Of a stretch of DNA of 64,000 bases, positions 17,279 to 27,940 are shown in pieces. A model generated the notes under the pieces. That model searched no databases and was not told where the DNA came from. It saw only the letters and a list, made by a program, of their open reading frames with translations. The number at the start of each line of letters is the position of its first letter. The first letter of the stretch is position 1. This DNA is from Clostridia bacterium (GTDB lineage Bacteria > Bacillota > Clostridia > Oscillospirales > CAG-272): NCBI GenBank assembly GCA_017461385.1, contig JAFTXZ010000002.1:1-64000 (forward strand), read 5' to 3'. A program made the translations under genes and the position numbers.

Positions 17279-17307
17279 AAAAAGGGGACAGGATACTGTC
17301 CCTTTTT
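17279..17307 (+). terminator. Terminator of gpmI
   Basis: AAAAAGGGGACAG and CTGTCCCTTTTT flank GATA. It lies only 15 bases before the next start, so some readthrough may feed 17322. Confidence 0.85.
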
Positions 17308-17321
17308 GAAAAGAGGATTTT

Positions 17322-17957
17322 ATGGAAATAAAGCTTCATTATGAGGATGCACATATAGTAGTTGCGGAAAAGCCCTTTGGAATATGCTCTCAAGAGGGTA
17401 AGGGCGAGAGCATGGTTTCGATTCTTTCAAGCCAGCTGAATTGCAAAATTCTTCCAGTGCATCGCCTTGATACTCAAACCACAGGACTTATTGTATATGC
17501 AAAAACTAAGCACGCCTGCACGGAGTTAACTAAGCAAATACAGGGAGGAGTGTTTAAGAAAGAGTATTTTTGTATATGTCATGGCGATATTTCTCAAAGG
17601 GGAGAAATGAAGGATTTTCTCTATCACGACAAGCTGAAGAACAAATCCTTTGTTGTGGCAAGCAAAAGAATGGGCACAAAGGAAGCAATCCTTGAATACA
17701 CAACTCTTGAAAGCAAGGAACAGCTAAATTTTGTAAAAGTTAAGCTACACACAGGTAGGACTCATCAAATAAGAGTGCAATTTGCATCCCGTGGCAACGT
17801 GCTTTATGGTGATGGAAAATATGGGGCTAAGGATAACGACAGAATAGCTCTGCATTCGTGCTATTTGAGCATAACTCATCCTAAAACCGGAAGACAACTA
17901 ACGTGGGTAAGCCAGCCACAGGGTGGAATATGGGATTTGTTTATAAAACGTAGCTGA
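17322..17957 (+). CDS. RluA-family pseudouridine synthase
   Basis: A 211-residue catalytic domain with HRLDTQTTGLIVYAKT, where Asp50 is the invariant nucleophile, then LHTGRTHQIRVQFASRG and YGDGKYG. RluA-type enzymes isomerise uridines in rRNA or tRNA; the exact target cannot be read from sequence. There is no S4 domain, so this is a short form like TruC/RluA. Its 3' end overlaps the convergent transporter gene by 17 bases. Confidence 0.92.
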   Translation: MEIKLHYEDAHIVVAEKPFGICSQEGKGESMVSILSSQLNCKILPVHRLDTQTTGLIVYAKTKHACTELTKQIQGGVFKKEYFCICHGDISQRGEMKDFLYHDKLKNKSFVVASKRMGTKEAILEYTTLESKEQLNFVKVKLHTGRTHQIRVQFASRGNVLYGDGKYGAKDNDRIALHSCYLSITHPKTGRQLTWVSQPQGGIWDLFIKRS

Positions 17958-18894
17958 TAACAAGAGCCAGCAGATAACCGAGAAAAAAGCAAATAGGAAA
18001 GGTGGCAACCGAGGTTATTACAACCGAGGTTGCTATTTTTTTATTAATTGCCCCTTTTTTCTTAATGCCAACACCCAAGGAACCAAATATTTTTACAACT
18101 CCCGTGCTAATCGGGAAGCCTAAAAGTGAGCAAAGAAAGAGCACGCATGAGGTGGCAAAATCAGCATAACAGGATTCGCTTTTGCTTAAAATTACACTGC
18201 TTTCGTAAGAAGAAACTATTCTTTTACTACACAAAAAAGAGCCTACGAATAGAAAGACGCCAACTATCAAAATTGGACTTGATATTCCTAAAATACTTGA
18301 CGGAGTGTTTGATTTTGGGGATAGAAAATCAAAAATTCCTATGAATTTTGCTCCGTCCTGCCAGCCGTGAAGCAGGGAAAGAAGACAAAGACAGATAAGC
18401 ATAACAGATTTGTGTGGCAGGCGTATGGCTCTTAGCACACGCGAGAGGAAAAAAGCTAGAAGCAGTACAAGAAGGGAAGAAAATGCCATGCATGCAAAAA
18501 TCCACACAAGACTATCAAAGGTTAAGCCTGAACCAAAATAAAAGCCTGCTCCTACCAGGGCACATAGCATCGCGTGGCTCTCGCTGGATGGCATTCCAAG
18601 AGCCCATGCTCCTATTCCAAAGATTATTACCACACCAAGAGTTGAAATAATAGCGATTTTTTCCTGCAGGGGATTATCCAGCCTCACAAGAGAAAAAACT
18701 GTCTGACTTACTCTTCCACCCAGTAGCTGACCGAGCACTACTCCGAGTGCGTTGAATATTCCACAAAGAATGCTTGCTCGCCTTAAGGAAAATATTCCCT
18801 CGGACACCACGGTGGAAATAGCATTTGGTGCATCTGTCCAGCCGTTTACAAAAATTACTCCTAGCAGTAGCGTATAAAGAATAAAGCTCTCTAT
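17941..18894 (-). CDS. PiT-family inorganic phosphate transporter with a non-canonical start
   Basis: A low-affinity phosphate permease. Family signatures are NGWTDAPNAISTVV near the N-terminus, GMPSSESHAM, HGWQDGAKF in the second half and GFPISTGVVK, with about 8-10 membrane segments. Starting at the first GTG (18810) would cut off the N-terminal signature and half of membrane segment 1. The open frame runs back to a stop at 18907-18909 and offers no ATG, GTG or TTG there. With an AGGGGG RBS beside it, the best candidates are ATA at 18892-18894 or ATC at 18895-18897. Either translation begins at a rare codon or the start has been lost by mutation. The usual PhoU-like partner (DUF47) is absent. 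Confidence 0.85.
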   Translation of the reverse strand: MESFILYTLLLGVIFVNGWTDAPNAISTVVSEGIFSLRRASILCGIFNALGVVLGQLLGGRVSQTVFSLVRLDNPLQEKIAIISTLGVVIIFGIGAWALGMPSSESHAMLCALVGAGFYFGSGLTFDSLVWIFACMAFSSLLVLLLAFFLSRVLRAIRLPHKSVMLICLCLLSLLHGWQDGAKFIGIFDFLSPKSNTPSSILGISSPILIVGVFLFVGSFLCSKRIVSSYESSVILSKSESCYADFATSCVLFLCSLLGFPISTGVVKIFGSLGVGIKKKGAINKKIATSVVITSVATFPICFFLGYLLALVISYVL

Positions 18895-18992
18895 GATTTT
18901 TACCCCCTATTCGTTTAGCTTCGTCTGTCGTCAGCCAATGCGTGGCAAATGAAGCTTTTCTTCATAAACTATATTGAAAGGTAGGTGCTTTT

Positions 18993-19589
18993 ATGATTTT
19001 AGTTAAGGATTACAACAGAGAAAGGGCAGTGATGTATGCAAGAAAATTCGCTTTGTCGCGAAATCCCATTTTCTATACGTTTGAGGGAATTGGTGGAAAT
19101 TGTACAAATTTTGCATCACAGTGTGTTCTGGCTGGTAGCTGTGTTATGAACTATACTCCGGTTTATGGGTGGTACTATTTGTCAATCAATCGTAGAAGTG
19201 CATCTTGGACTGGAGTGGAGTTCTTTTACAATTTTTTCACCACCAACATGGACGTAGGACCCTATGGCAGAGAGTTGCCTATAGAAAATGCTCAAATCGG
19301 AGATTTGATTCAGTTACAAAATCAGGACGATATATACTACCACACCCTTGTGATTAGTCAAATTACAGAAAATGAAATCTATATTTGCGCCAACTCAAAC
19401 GACGCCCTGGACAGACCTCTTTCCTCCTATAATTACAAATCCTTGAGGCTCATTCACATTGACGGAGTAAGGTATGATACCAGATATCAAATTGATTGCT
19501 TTGATAGTCTGTATATGCAAAATCCTATACCATCGCCAAGCGAGGAGGACGTTCCTCCCACAAATCAGGCAGAGGAGGAAAATGAGTAG
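18993..19589 (+). CDS. Amidase-like domain protein (Amidase_6 type)
   Basis: A 198-residue protein matching the putative amidase domain PF12671: YNRERAVMYARKFALSRNP, GGNCTNFASQCVLAG with the likely catalytic Cys, WTGVEFFYNF and IQLQNQDDIYYHTLVI with the likely His. Relatives are papain-like hydrolases often linked to cell-wall or spore-surface proteins. There is no signal peptide, so it would act in the cytosol or leave by another route. The C-terminal tail is Pro/Glu-rich. The RBS is AAGGTAGGTG. The assignment rests on motif pattern only. Confidence 0.8.
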   Translation: MILVKDYNRERAVMYARKFALSRNPIFYTFEGIGGNCTNFASQCVLAGSCVMNYTPVYGWYYLSINRRSASWTGVEFFYNFFTTNMDVGPYGRELPIENAQIGDLIQLQNQDDIYYHTLVISQITENEIYICANSNDALDRPLSSYNYKSLRLIHIDGVRYDTRYQIDCFDSLYMQNPIPSPSEEDVPPTNQAEEENE

Positions 19590-19769
19590 TGAGCAAAAGA
19601 ATTTGACGCGCAGGAATATTCTATTTTGATTGCAAAGGTGGCTTTATGACCTTGTGCAAAATAAATAAAAATAAGGATTTTTTTGTGATATTTTCTTTTG
19701 TTTTTTTGTGAAAATGTGCAGAAAATTCGTTTTTACTCCTCTGACTTTGTTAAAAAAGTATAAATTGGC

Positions 19770-19798
19770 TTGACAAAGTCCCTTTTATAGATTAAAAT
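19770..19798 (+). promoter_or_regulatory. Promoter of the lipoprotein glycosidase
   Basis: TTGACA at 19770-19775, a 17-base spacer and TAAAAT at 19793-19798, about 70 bases before the start. Confidence 0.75.
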
Positions 19799-19866
19799 AT
19801 TATCGTGTATATGTGTCTACTTTTTTAGGTAGATTGTGCGCTTAAAACAATTTCGGAGGAAAAGAA

Positions 19867-22743
19867 ATGAAGAAAAAATGGTTAGCGGTGCTACTGGTTT
19901 TGCTTATAGTTTTGGTAGTGCCAATTATCTCGTCCTGCTCCTGTAATAACGACCCGGGACCAGGTATAGAAACTGAATCTGGTGGACCGGGTGTAAAGCC
20001 GGAAGATGGCGAGAACGAGGGGACAACCACTGAGGCTGGCGCGCCTGTCGTAAAATATTTGAGAGTTGCTGAGATTAAGGATGACTCAGTTACCCTTAAG
20101 TTCAATGCAATTTGCGATGGCGAAGTTGAATTTGATATCAGAAGATCAACCAAGCAGATCACTACTAAAAACTGGGATAAGGCTACTAAGGTTACGGCTG
20201 AGGTAACAGGCGATGGTGAGATTAAGACCGTTACTATCTCAGGCATTACAGGTAACGCTGACGAAAGATGCTATGTTGCAGTTAAGGCGTCTAGCGGTGA
20301 AGGCGAAAGCATTGTTTATAGCTCGCTTGAAACTGTAAGAGTTGGTGGTATTGACCCTGTTTACATTGATATTTCAAGAGCAGATACAATCTATCTTGGT
20401 GAGGTTATCGGAGATCCAACAAACCTCTTTGATGAAAATAGTGAAATGGGTGACCCATACCGTGAGGATTACTGGGATCTTCCAGAAACAGGCATTGATA
20501 GACGTTATGCACCAAGAGGCTGGGGTTATCATAACCATACTCTAGGCTTTAACGATCACCACGAAAGATATGGTACGTTTATTGCTCCTATCGTCGACCT
20601 TGAGTTCAATTACTACATCGACAGTATCTTTGTCTATGAGGGTGCATTTGGCAAAGAGGCAGACTTCTTTGGTAAGACCTGTGCTATATTCTGTCAAAAC
20701 GACGCATGTCCAAAGAAAGATACACTTTGGTCTGCAGAACAAAACAAGCAATATGAAATTGATGGAAAATGTCCATTCTGTGGTGCTACAGAGAATATCT
20801 TCGTTCAAGACTTCGATATTAAAAATGACGTAACAGTTCGTTGGGCTAAGGATGCAGCTGACTTTCAAACTGAAAGCGATTGGCTTGGCTCAATCACCTT
20901 GACAGAAAGCGAGCTGAAGCAAAACGGCTGGACAAAGATTGAAATTAAGGCAGAGGTAAGATACATTCAAATCGGCTATCAGGACGGTGGCGCACCACTT
21001 GAGGCAATGATTTATGGTTACCAAACAAGCGAATCAGAGGAAACAATGATTGGCGAAACAACTCACAAAAAGCCAACCGTTGGCGATATGATGGGTATGT
21101 GTGGACTTGTTGGTGATTATAGCTGCTCAATTGAACAGCTCCAAGCTGGTACAGTAGTTCGTGAATATCACAACTTCGGTTGGTCCTACGCATCTGCATC
21201 ATTCCCAAGCAAGGCAACGCTTCTTTCAAATACCGTTGTTGGTAACTTCGATACATTGTATAAGCAATATTGCGATGCAAAGAACAATCTATTAATTATT
21301 CCTTGCCTACAATGGAATGAGTCTTCAAGCCCTGCAAGAGTTTATAACTACGAAACAGGTAAGCTTTCAAATACAATTGCAAGCTGGGACGAAAAGTATG
21401 ACCCACAGACCTACGCTGCAATGGCTGACTGTATATATCAATACGTAGCAAGATACGGAAGCTCAAAGATGGGCTATCTTGTTGATAACGTTATTCTTCA
21501 CTCTGACGCTCCAGCGGGCGCAACTGCTGGTCGTGGCTACATCAAGTGGATTGAGGTAGGTAACGAGCCAAACGGTGAGGACTCCGCCGGTGCAACACCA
21601 TATCAGCTTGCAGCACTTCAGTCTGCAGCTTATGATGGACACCAGAGAACACTTCTAGCTGACGTTTATAATCCAAACACACTTGGATATTTCTTCGGCG
21701 GTAAGAATGCCGACCCAGATATCAAGATTGCTATGGCAGGTCTTGCAGGTCTTGGAAATAGATATATCACAAGTATGGTTTACTGGATGAGAGCGAACAG
21801 AACAGACGGTTGCATCGCAATCGACGCATTTAACTATCATACATATTTCGGTAAGTACTTCACAATGAACGGACAACAAATTATCGTTGGTGTAAGCCCT
21901 GAGGAATTCGGACTTGTAGATGCACTCAGCGTTCTTATCGAGTACAGAGATAAGTACTATCCAGAAGTTGAAATTTGGCTAACAGAGTTCGGCTGGGATA
22001 CAAACCAATCCTACGAAACAATGACCTCCTGCCACGTTTATGGTGAGTATGAGGACACACCACTTGGTATCATCAAGCGCGCACGTGAAATTCAAGGTAT
22101 GTGGCTAACTCGTGCATACCTGCTTATGTCCGCAGTTGGTATCGATAAGGCTACAATGTACATGTGCGAGGACACAGCTGGAGCTAACGAAATGACCTCC
22201 GTTGGTAAGTACGGTACCTGTGGTATTTGGGCAAACGACTTTATGGAATCTGGCGACAGAGTTCACTCCTACACAGATGAAAATGGCAACAAGGTAAGAT
22301 GCTTCAAGAATGCTGACGGTAAGTGGCAAATTCTTGAGGATGATAACAATACCCTTGGCAGAGTATTGACTGATGAGGAGGCTGAAAAGTATTCTATTAA
22401 GGAAAATATGATGGCTAAGCACGGCTACTACTATATGTACACTCTCAAGGAAACTCTTGGTAATATGAGATTTAAGAGAGAGCTTGTAACTGGTAGAGAC
22501 GATGTTTGGGTATATCAATATGCAACTGATGAGGGTGATCAGGTAGGCTACGCTGCATGGTGCCCAACCTCTAACTGCACTGAGGTTGAAAACTACAAGC
22601 TATATGTAGGTAACGTTGAAAAGGCTACTCTTGTTGAGGCTGTATATGGCGAGACAGAGGGCGTTAAGACAGAGCTTGTTGTACAGGATGGCTATGTTAC
22701 AATCACAGTTACTGAAAATCCTTGCTACGTTGTAGTTGAATAA
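19867..22743 (+). CDS. Secreted lipoprotein, clan GH-A-like glycoside hydrolase
   Basis: A 958-residue lipoprotein: basic MKKKW, a hydrophobic core and lipobox ISSC with Cys24 as lipid site. A Pro/Gly/Glu linker is followed by a fibronectin-III-like domain (about 60-160) and a beta-sandwich, carbohydrate-binding-like region (about 165-400) containing a cysteine cluster (272, 276, 281, 302, 305; CPFCG) that looks like a zinc ribbon. Next is a TIM-barrel-like domain with WIEVGNEPNG (Glu567, likely acid/base) and EIWLTEFGWD (Glu707, likely nucleophile), spaced as in clan GH-A, and a C-terminal beta domain. Family (GH5, GH39 or other) and substrate are not resolved. RBS CGGAGGAAA. Monocistronic, with promoter and terminator. 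Confidence 0.82.
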   Translation: MKKKWLAVLLVLLIVLVVPIISSCSCNNDPGPGIETESGGPGVKPEDGENEGTTTEAGAPVVKYLRVAEIKDDSVTLKFNAICDGEVEFDIRRSTKQITTKNWDKATKVTAEVTGDGEIKTVTISGITGNADERCYVAVKASSGEGESIVYSSLETVRVGGIDPVYIDISRADTIYLGEVIGDPTNLFDENSEMGDPYREDYWDLPETGIDRRYAPRGWGYHNHTLGFNDHHERYGTFIAPIVDLEFNYYIDSIFVYEGAFGKEADFFGKTCAIFCQNDACPKKDTLWSAEQNKQYEIDGKCPFCGATENIFVQDFDIKNDVTVRWAKDAADFQTESDWLGSITLTESELKQNGWTKIEIKAEVRYIQIGYQDGGAPLEAMIYGYQTSESEETMIGETTHKKPTVGDMMGMCGLVGDYSCSIEQLQAGTVVREYHNFGWSYASASFPSKATLLSNTVVGNFDTLYKQYCDAKNNLLIIPCLQWNESSSPARVYNYETGKLSNTIASWDEKYDPQTYAAMADCIYQYVARYGSSKMGYLVDNVILHSDAPAGATAGRGYIKWIEVGNEPNGEDSAGATPYQLAALQSAAYDGHQRTLLADVYNPNTLGYFFGGKNADPDIKIAMAGLAGLGNRYITSMVYWMRANRTDGCIAIDAFNYHTYFGKYFTMNGQQIIVGVSPEEFGLVDALSVLIEYRDKYYPEVEIWLTEFGWDTNQSYETMTSCHVYGEYEDTPLGIIKRAREIQGMWLTRAYLLMSAVGIDKATMYMCEDTAGANEMTSVGKYGTCGIWANDFMESGDRVHSYTDENGNKVRCFKNADGKWQILEDDNNTLGRVLTDEEAEKYSIKENMMAKHGYYYMYTLKETLGNMRFKRELVTGRDDVWVYQYATDEGDQVGYAAWCPTSNCTEVENYKLYVGNVEKATLVEAVYGETEGVKTELVVQDGYVTITVTENPCYVVVE

Positions 22744-22752
22744 TTTTCAAAA

Positions 22753-22789
22753 TAAAAAGAGCGAGACGAAATCGTCTTGCTCTTTTTTT
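22753..22789 (+). terminator. Terminator of the glycosidase gene
   Basis: AAAAAGAGCGAGACGA pairs with TCGTCTTGCTCTTTTTTT. Confidence 0.9.
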
Positions 22790-22828
22790 GCGCCTAATAC
22801 TAAATTAAAGCTACTTTTTTATATCACT

Positions 22829-22855
22829 TTGGCACTTTTACATTTTTTGTGCTAA
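22829..22855. promoter_or_regulatory. CIRCE-like inverted repeat, degenerate
   Basis: TTGGCACTT-N9-TTGTGCTAA has the right half-site length and the exact 9-base spacing of CIRCE, with two mismatches per half. It may be a decayed or weak HrcA site. Confidence 0.4.
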
Positions 22856-22940
22856 AAAAGTACGGAAAATATAAAAATCAAGGAAGAAAAGCAAATAAAA
22901 AATCCTTGCTGGTAATATAATAAATGAAGGAAAGGAGCCC

Positions 22941-23042
22941 TTGAAAATCAAAGCACGACAGGCAACAAGCTCTAAGAATATTATTGATGTTTTATATTGG
23001 GAGAAATGGGAGAAAAGCTTGGCAAGCCTTTTGAAAAAATAG
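22941..23042 (+). CDS. Possible 33-residue small protein
   Basis: TTG start directly after AAGGAG (spacing only 3-4), and a 33-codon basic/aromatic peptide beginning MKIKARQATSSKN and ending SLASLLKK. A TAATATAAT stretch lies upstream. It could be chance; I know no relatives. Confidence 0.15.
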   Translation: MKIKARQATSSKNIIDVLYWEKWEKSLASLLKK

Positions 23043-23079
23043 GCGTGTCAATGCTTAAAAATAGTGCAAAATGCAAGAA

Positions 23080-23106
23080 TTAGCACTTTTTCGCTTAGAT
23101 TGCTAA
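23080..23106. promoter_or_regulatory. CIRCE element, upstream copy
   Basis: TTAGCACTT-N9-GATTGCTAA has one mismatch per half against TTAGCACTC-N9-GAGTGCTAA. It lies 29 bases before the -35 of the hrcA promoter. Confidence 0.65.
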
Positions 23107-23134
23107 AAAAGTTCTAAAATTTTTGAAAAAGCCC

Positions 23135-23163
23135 TTGACAAAACTATTTGTTAGTGGTATAGT
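23135..23163 (+). promoter_or_regulatory. hrcA operon promoter
   Basis: TTGACA at 23135-23140, a 17-base spacer and TATAGT at 23158-23163. It lies between two CIRCE elements. Confidence 0.85.
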
Positions 23164-23174
23164 ATTCCTAGGAA

Positions 23175-23201
23175 TTAGCAATCAAGCTCTTTGAGTGCTA
23201 A
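23175..23201. promoter_or_regulatory. CIRCE operator of the heat-shock operon
   Basis: TTAGCAATC-N9-GAGTGCTAA matches CIRCE with a single mismatch. It lies just past the -10, where the HrcA repressor normally binds. Confidence 0.9.
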
Positions 23202-23242
23202 AACCTAAAATTCGGCAAAGGAGGCTCAATAAGGAAGTGGAA

Positions 23243-24340
23243 ATGCACGAATTAAGCGATAGAAAAAAGCTTATACTTAAAAAGATAATTGAGGCTTATA
23301 TCGAGCTTGGTGAGCCGGTTGGCTCTAAATATCTTATGCAAGAGGGCAATATTAAATATTCCTCTGCGACCATAAGAAATGAAATGGCAGAGCTTGAAGC
23401 CCTTGGATATCTTGAACAGCCCCACACCTCAGCGGGTAGAGTTCCATCAGAGCTTGGCTATAGATTTTACGTAGATGCTCTTGTGGATCAATATGATGCT
23501 AGCCGTAAAGAGGAAAGCGAGCTTAAGAAGCTTTTATCTGTCAAGATGTCCGAGATTGATAAAATCCTGGAAAATGCAACTAAGGTTGCCTCGGCTATGA
23601 CAAACTACACAGCCCTGTCTCTTCGTCCCAGACCATCGTCGATAACCATTCGCAGATACGAAACGGTTTATCTGGACGAAAGCTCCTTCTTAATAATAAT
23701 GATAGCTTCTGGCGTCGAATCGGTAAAAACAAAGAAAATTAAGGCAAGCTTCACGCTTACACCTGAGCTTGTGGTTGCCTTAGGTCAGGTTTTGAATAGC
23801 TGTATTGCAAATTTATCAATTAACGATATAAATATATCGGTAATTATGAATATGGAAGCAAGCCTTGATCAGCTAACAGGCGTTGGTCAACAGATAAGCA
23901 CCGAGGCTATTTCAGTAACAATCAAGAGCATTTATGAAACTATGAATGAGCTTGGCTCTGAAATTAAGTTTGAGGGCGTAAACAGGCTACTTCAATATCC
24001 TGAGTACAAGAATCTTGACAAGCTACAAAAGATGATATCCACCATTGAAAATAAGGAGGATATCATAAGAGCAGTTAGCACAATAGATCAAAGTGATGAC
24101 GAAACAAAAATCTTTATCGGCTCTGAAAATATGGTAAAGATTATGGACGACTCCACGTTGATTTATAAAAACCTAAAGCTCAATGGCAAAACCATTGGCG
24201 CAATTGGAATTATCGGTCCTTGCAGAATGGACTACTCAAAGGTGCTAGCAACCATTGATCAGCTTTCGGCAGAAATCAATCGCTTGTCGGACGTTGGGGC
24301 ATTGCCCAGTGGAAAAATCGAAGAAGGTGAAGAGGAATAA
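23243..24340 (+). CDS. hrcA: Heat-inducible transcription repressor HrcA
   Basis: Represses the chaperone operon by binding CIRCE. 365 residues from ATG 23243 (AAGGAAG upstream); a longer in-frame start at 23195 falls inside the CIRCE site and is rejected. The N-terminal winged helix is seen in LSDRKKLILKKIIEAYIELGEPVGSKYL, with ATIRNEMAELEALGYLEQPHTSAGRVPSE as recognition region, followed by the GAF-like domain and IGIIGPCRMDYSKV near the end. It is autoregulated through the CIRCE sites upstream. The stop overlaps the grpE start by one base. Confidence 0.97.
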   Translation: MHELSDRKKLILKKIIEAYIELGEPVGSKYLMQEGNIKYSSATIRNEMAELEALGYLEQPHTSAGRVPSELGYRFYVDALVDQYDASRKEESELKKLLSVKMSEIDKILENATKVASAMTNYTALSLRPRPSSITIRRYETVYLDESSFLIIMIASGVESVKTKKIKASFTLTPELVVALGQVLNSCIANLSINDINISVIMNMEASLDQLTGVGQQISTEAISVTIKSIYETMNELGSEIKFEGVNRLLQYPEYKNLDKLQKMISTIENKEDIIRAVSTIDQSDDETKIFIGSENMVKIMDDSTLIYKNLKLNGKTIGAIGIIGPCRMDYSKVLATIDQLSAEINRLSDVGALPSGKIEEGEEE

Positions 24341-24831
24341 TGGCAAAAAAGGAAAGCTCAAAAAAAGAGAATTTAGAAAACGAGACCCCGGAGGTTGAAA
24401 TTGACAAAACTGCAGAGCTTGAGGAAAAGCTAAAGGAGTCCGAGGACAAATATCTAAGGGTTCTTGCAGAGTACGATAACTTTCGTAAAAGAACAATAAA
24501 GGAAAGAGACGGAATTTATGCAGATGCGTATATGGACGCTGTAAAGAATCTCTTGCCAGTTATAGACAACTTTGAAAGGGTAATGAGCCTTGAATGTGAC
24601 GAAACCTTCAAGGAGGGCTTAAGATTGATTATAAGCTCAGTTCACGCAACTCTTGAAAAGATGGGTGTTAAGGAAATTGAAACAAAAACCTTTGACCCAA
24701 ACCTACACAACGCAGTAATGCACGTAGATGATGAGAGCCTTGGCGAGGGAGAAATCGTTGAGGTTTTCCAAAAGGGATACACCCTTAAGGATAGGGTTAT
24801 TCGCTACGCCATGGTTAAGGTGGCAAATTAA
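24340..24831 (+). CDS. grpE: Nucleotide exchange factor GrpE
   Basis: Releases ADP from DnaK. A 163-residue protein: a charged, coiled N-terminus (about 1-45), EYDNFRKRTIKERDGIYADA, and the C-terminal beta domain with FDPNLHNAVMHVDDESLGEGEIVEVFQKGY, the standard GrpE signature. Length and position between hrcA and dnaK are normal. Confidence 0.97.
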   Translation: MAKKESSKKENLENETPEVEIDKTAELEEKLKESEDKYLRVLAEYDNFRKRTIKERDGIYADAYMDAVKNLLPVIDNFERVMSLECDETFKEGLRLIISSVHATLEKMGVKEIETKTFDPNLHNAVMHVDDESLGEGEIVEVFQKGYTLKDRVIRYAMVKVAN

Positions 24832-26694
<1,863 letters not shown>

Positions 26695-26700
26695 TAAATA

Positions 26701-26746
26701 ATCACAAAAGAGGGACTGTCGATTTTTCGGCAGTCCCACGTGTGAT
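26701..26746 (+). other. Intercistronic hairpin between dnaK and dnaJ
   Basis: GGGACTG pairs with CAGTCCC around a short loop, with an outer ATCACA/TGTGAT stem. No T-run follows, so it is more likely an RNA-processing or stability element, lowering dnaJ relative to dnaK, than a full terminator. Confidence 0.6.
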
Positions 26747-26760
26747 AGATAGGAATAAAA

Positions 26761-27918
26761 ATGGCAGACAAACAGGATTATTATGAGGCGCTTGGCATAA
26801 CAAAGGGCGCAAGCGACGACGAGATAAAAAAAGCATATCGTCAGATGGCAAAGAAATACCACCCCGATATGAACCCTGGCAACGCCGAGGCAGAGAAGAA
26901 GTTCAAGGAGGTCAACGAGGCTTATAGCATCTTGTCCGATCCTGAAAAAAAGGCACAGTACGACCAATTTGGTCATTCAGCCTTTGAACCTGGTGGAGGC
27001 TACGGACAGGGAGGCTTTCAGGGAGGCTTTGGTGACTTTGGCTTCGATATGGGAGATATTTTCTCTAGCTTCTTTGGTGGCTCTCGCTCAAGTGGTCGAA
27101 CAAGTGGGCCGATTGATGGCGAGGATATCCGTGTAAGAATTCTTTTGACCTTTGAGGAGGCTGTTTTTGGTTGCAAAAAGGACGTAAGCTATGCAAAGGT
27201 TCAAAAGTGTGATGACTGCAGTGGAACTGGCGCGCAAAAGGGTACAAGCGTTGAAAGATGCTCAAGATGTGGTGGCACAGGCTCTGTAAGAGTACAGAAA
27301 AACGTGTTTGGCATGATGATGCAATCTCAAACAACCTGTCCCGACTGTGGTGGTCAAGGCAAGAAAATTCAAAGCCCATGCTCAAAGTGCCGTGGAGCAG
27401 GACAGATTCGCGTAAACAAAAAGCTTTCTGTTACTATTCCAGCGGGCATTGACGACGGACAAAGCATCGTTTTGCGTGGTCAAGGACACGAGGGCAAGAA
27501 TGGTGGCTACGCAGGAGATTTGCAGGTAGTTGTGTCCGTTAAAAAGCACAACGTGTTTGAAAGAGACGGCTACGATCTTTATTGTGAGGTACCAATTACA
27601 ATTTCAGAGGCGACTCTGGGTGCAAAAATCAAAATACCGACCATTGACGGTGAGGTTGAATACGATATTCCGGAGGGAACGCAAACAGGCTCAACCTTTA
27701 CCATTAAGCAAAAGGGTGTGCCCGTGGTTAATTCAAGAGAAAACAAGCGTGGCAACCTATACGTAACTGTAGCTGTTGAAACTCCAAGAGGACTAAGCGA
27801 GGCTCAAAAGGAGCTACTTCGTAAGTTTGGTGAAAGCTGTGGAGAAAAGAATCTTGCTAAGAAAACAAGCTTCTTCAAAAAGTTCAAAAACAGGACACAG
27901 GGTGGCACTAAGGACTAA
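26761..27918 (+). CDS. dnaJ: Chaperone DnaJ (Hsp40)
   Basis: Co-chaperone that stimulates DnaK ATPase. A 385-residue type I DnaJ: J domain with HPD in KYHPDMNPG, Gly/Phe-rich linker (about 75-105), four CxxCxGxG zinc motifs ([32 protein letters not shown]) and the C-terminal substrate domain. The RBS AGGAATA is modest and follows the intercistronic hairpin. Confidence 0.97.
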   Translation: MADKQDYYEALGITKGASDDEIKKAYRQMAKKYHPDMNPGNAEAEKKFKEVNEAYSILSDPEKKAQYDQFGHSAFEPGGGYGQGGFQGGFGDFGFDMGDIFSSFFGGSRSSGRTSGPIDGEDIRVRILLTFEEAVFGCKKDVSYAKVQKCDDCSGTGAQKGTSVERCSRCGGTGSVRVQKNVFGMMMQSQTTCPDCGGQGKKIQSPCSKCRGAGQIRVNKKLSVTIPAGIDDGQSIVLRGQGHEGKNGGYAGDLQVVVSVKKHNVFERDGYDLYCEVPITISEATLGAKIKIPTIDGEVEYDIPEGTQTGSTFTIKQKGVPVVNSRENKRGNLYVTVAVETPRGLSEAQKELLRKFGESCGEKNLAKKTSFFKKFKNRTQGGTKD

Positions 27919-27940
27919 ATTTTTTGATTAAGGTATAAAA

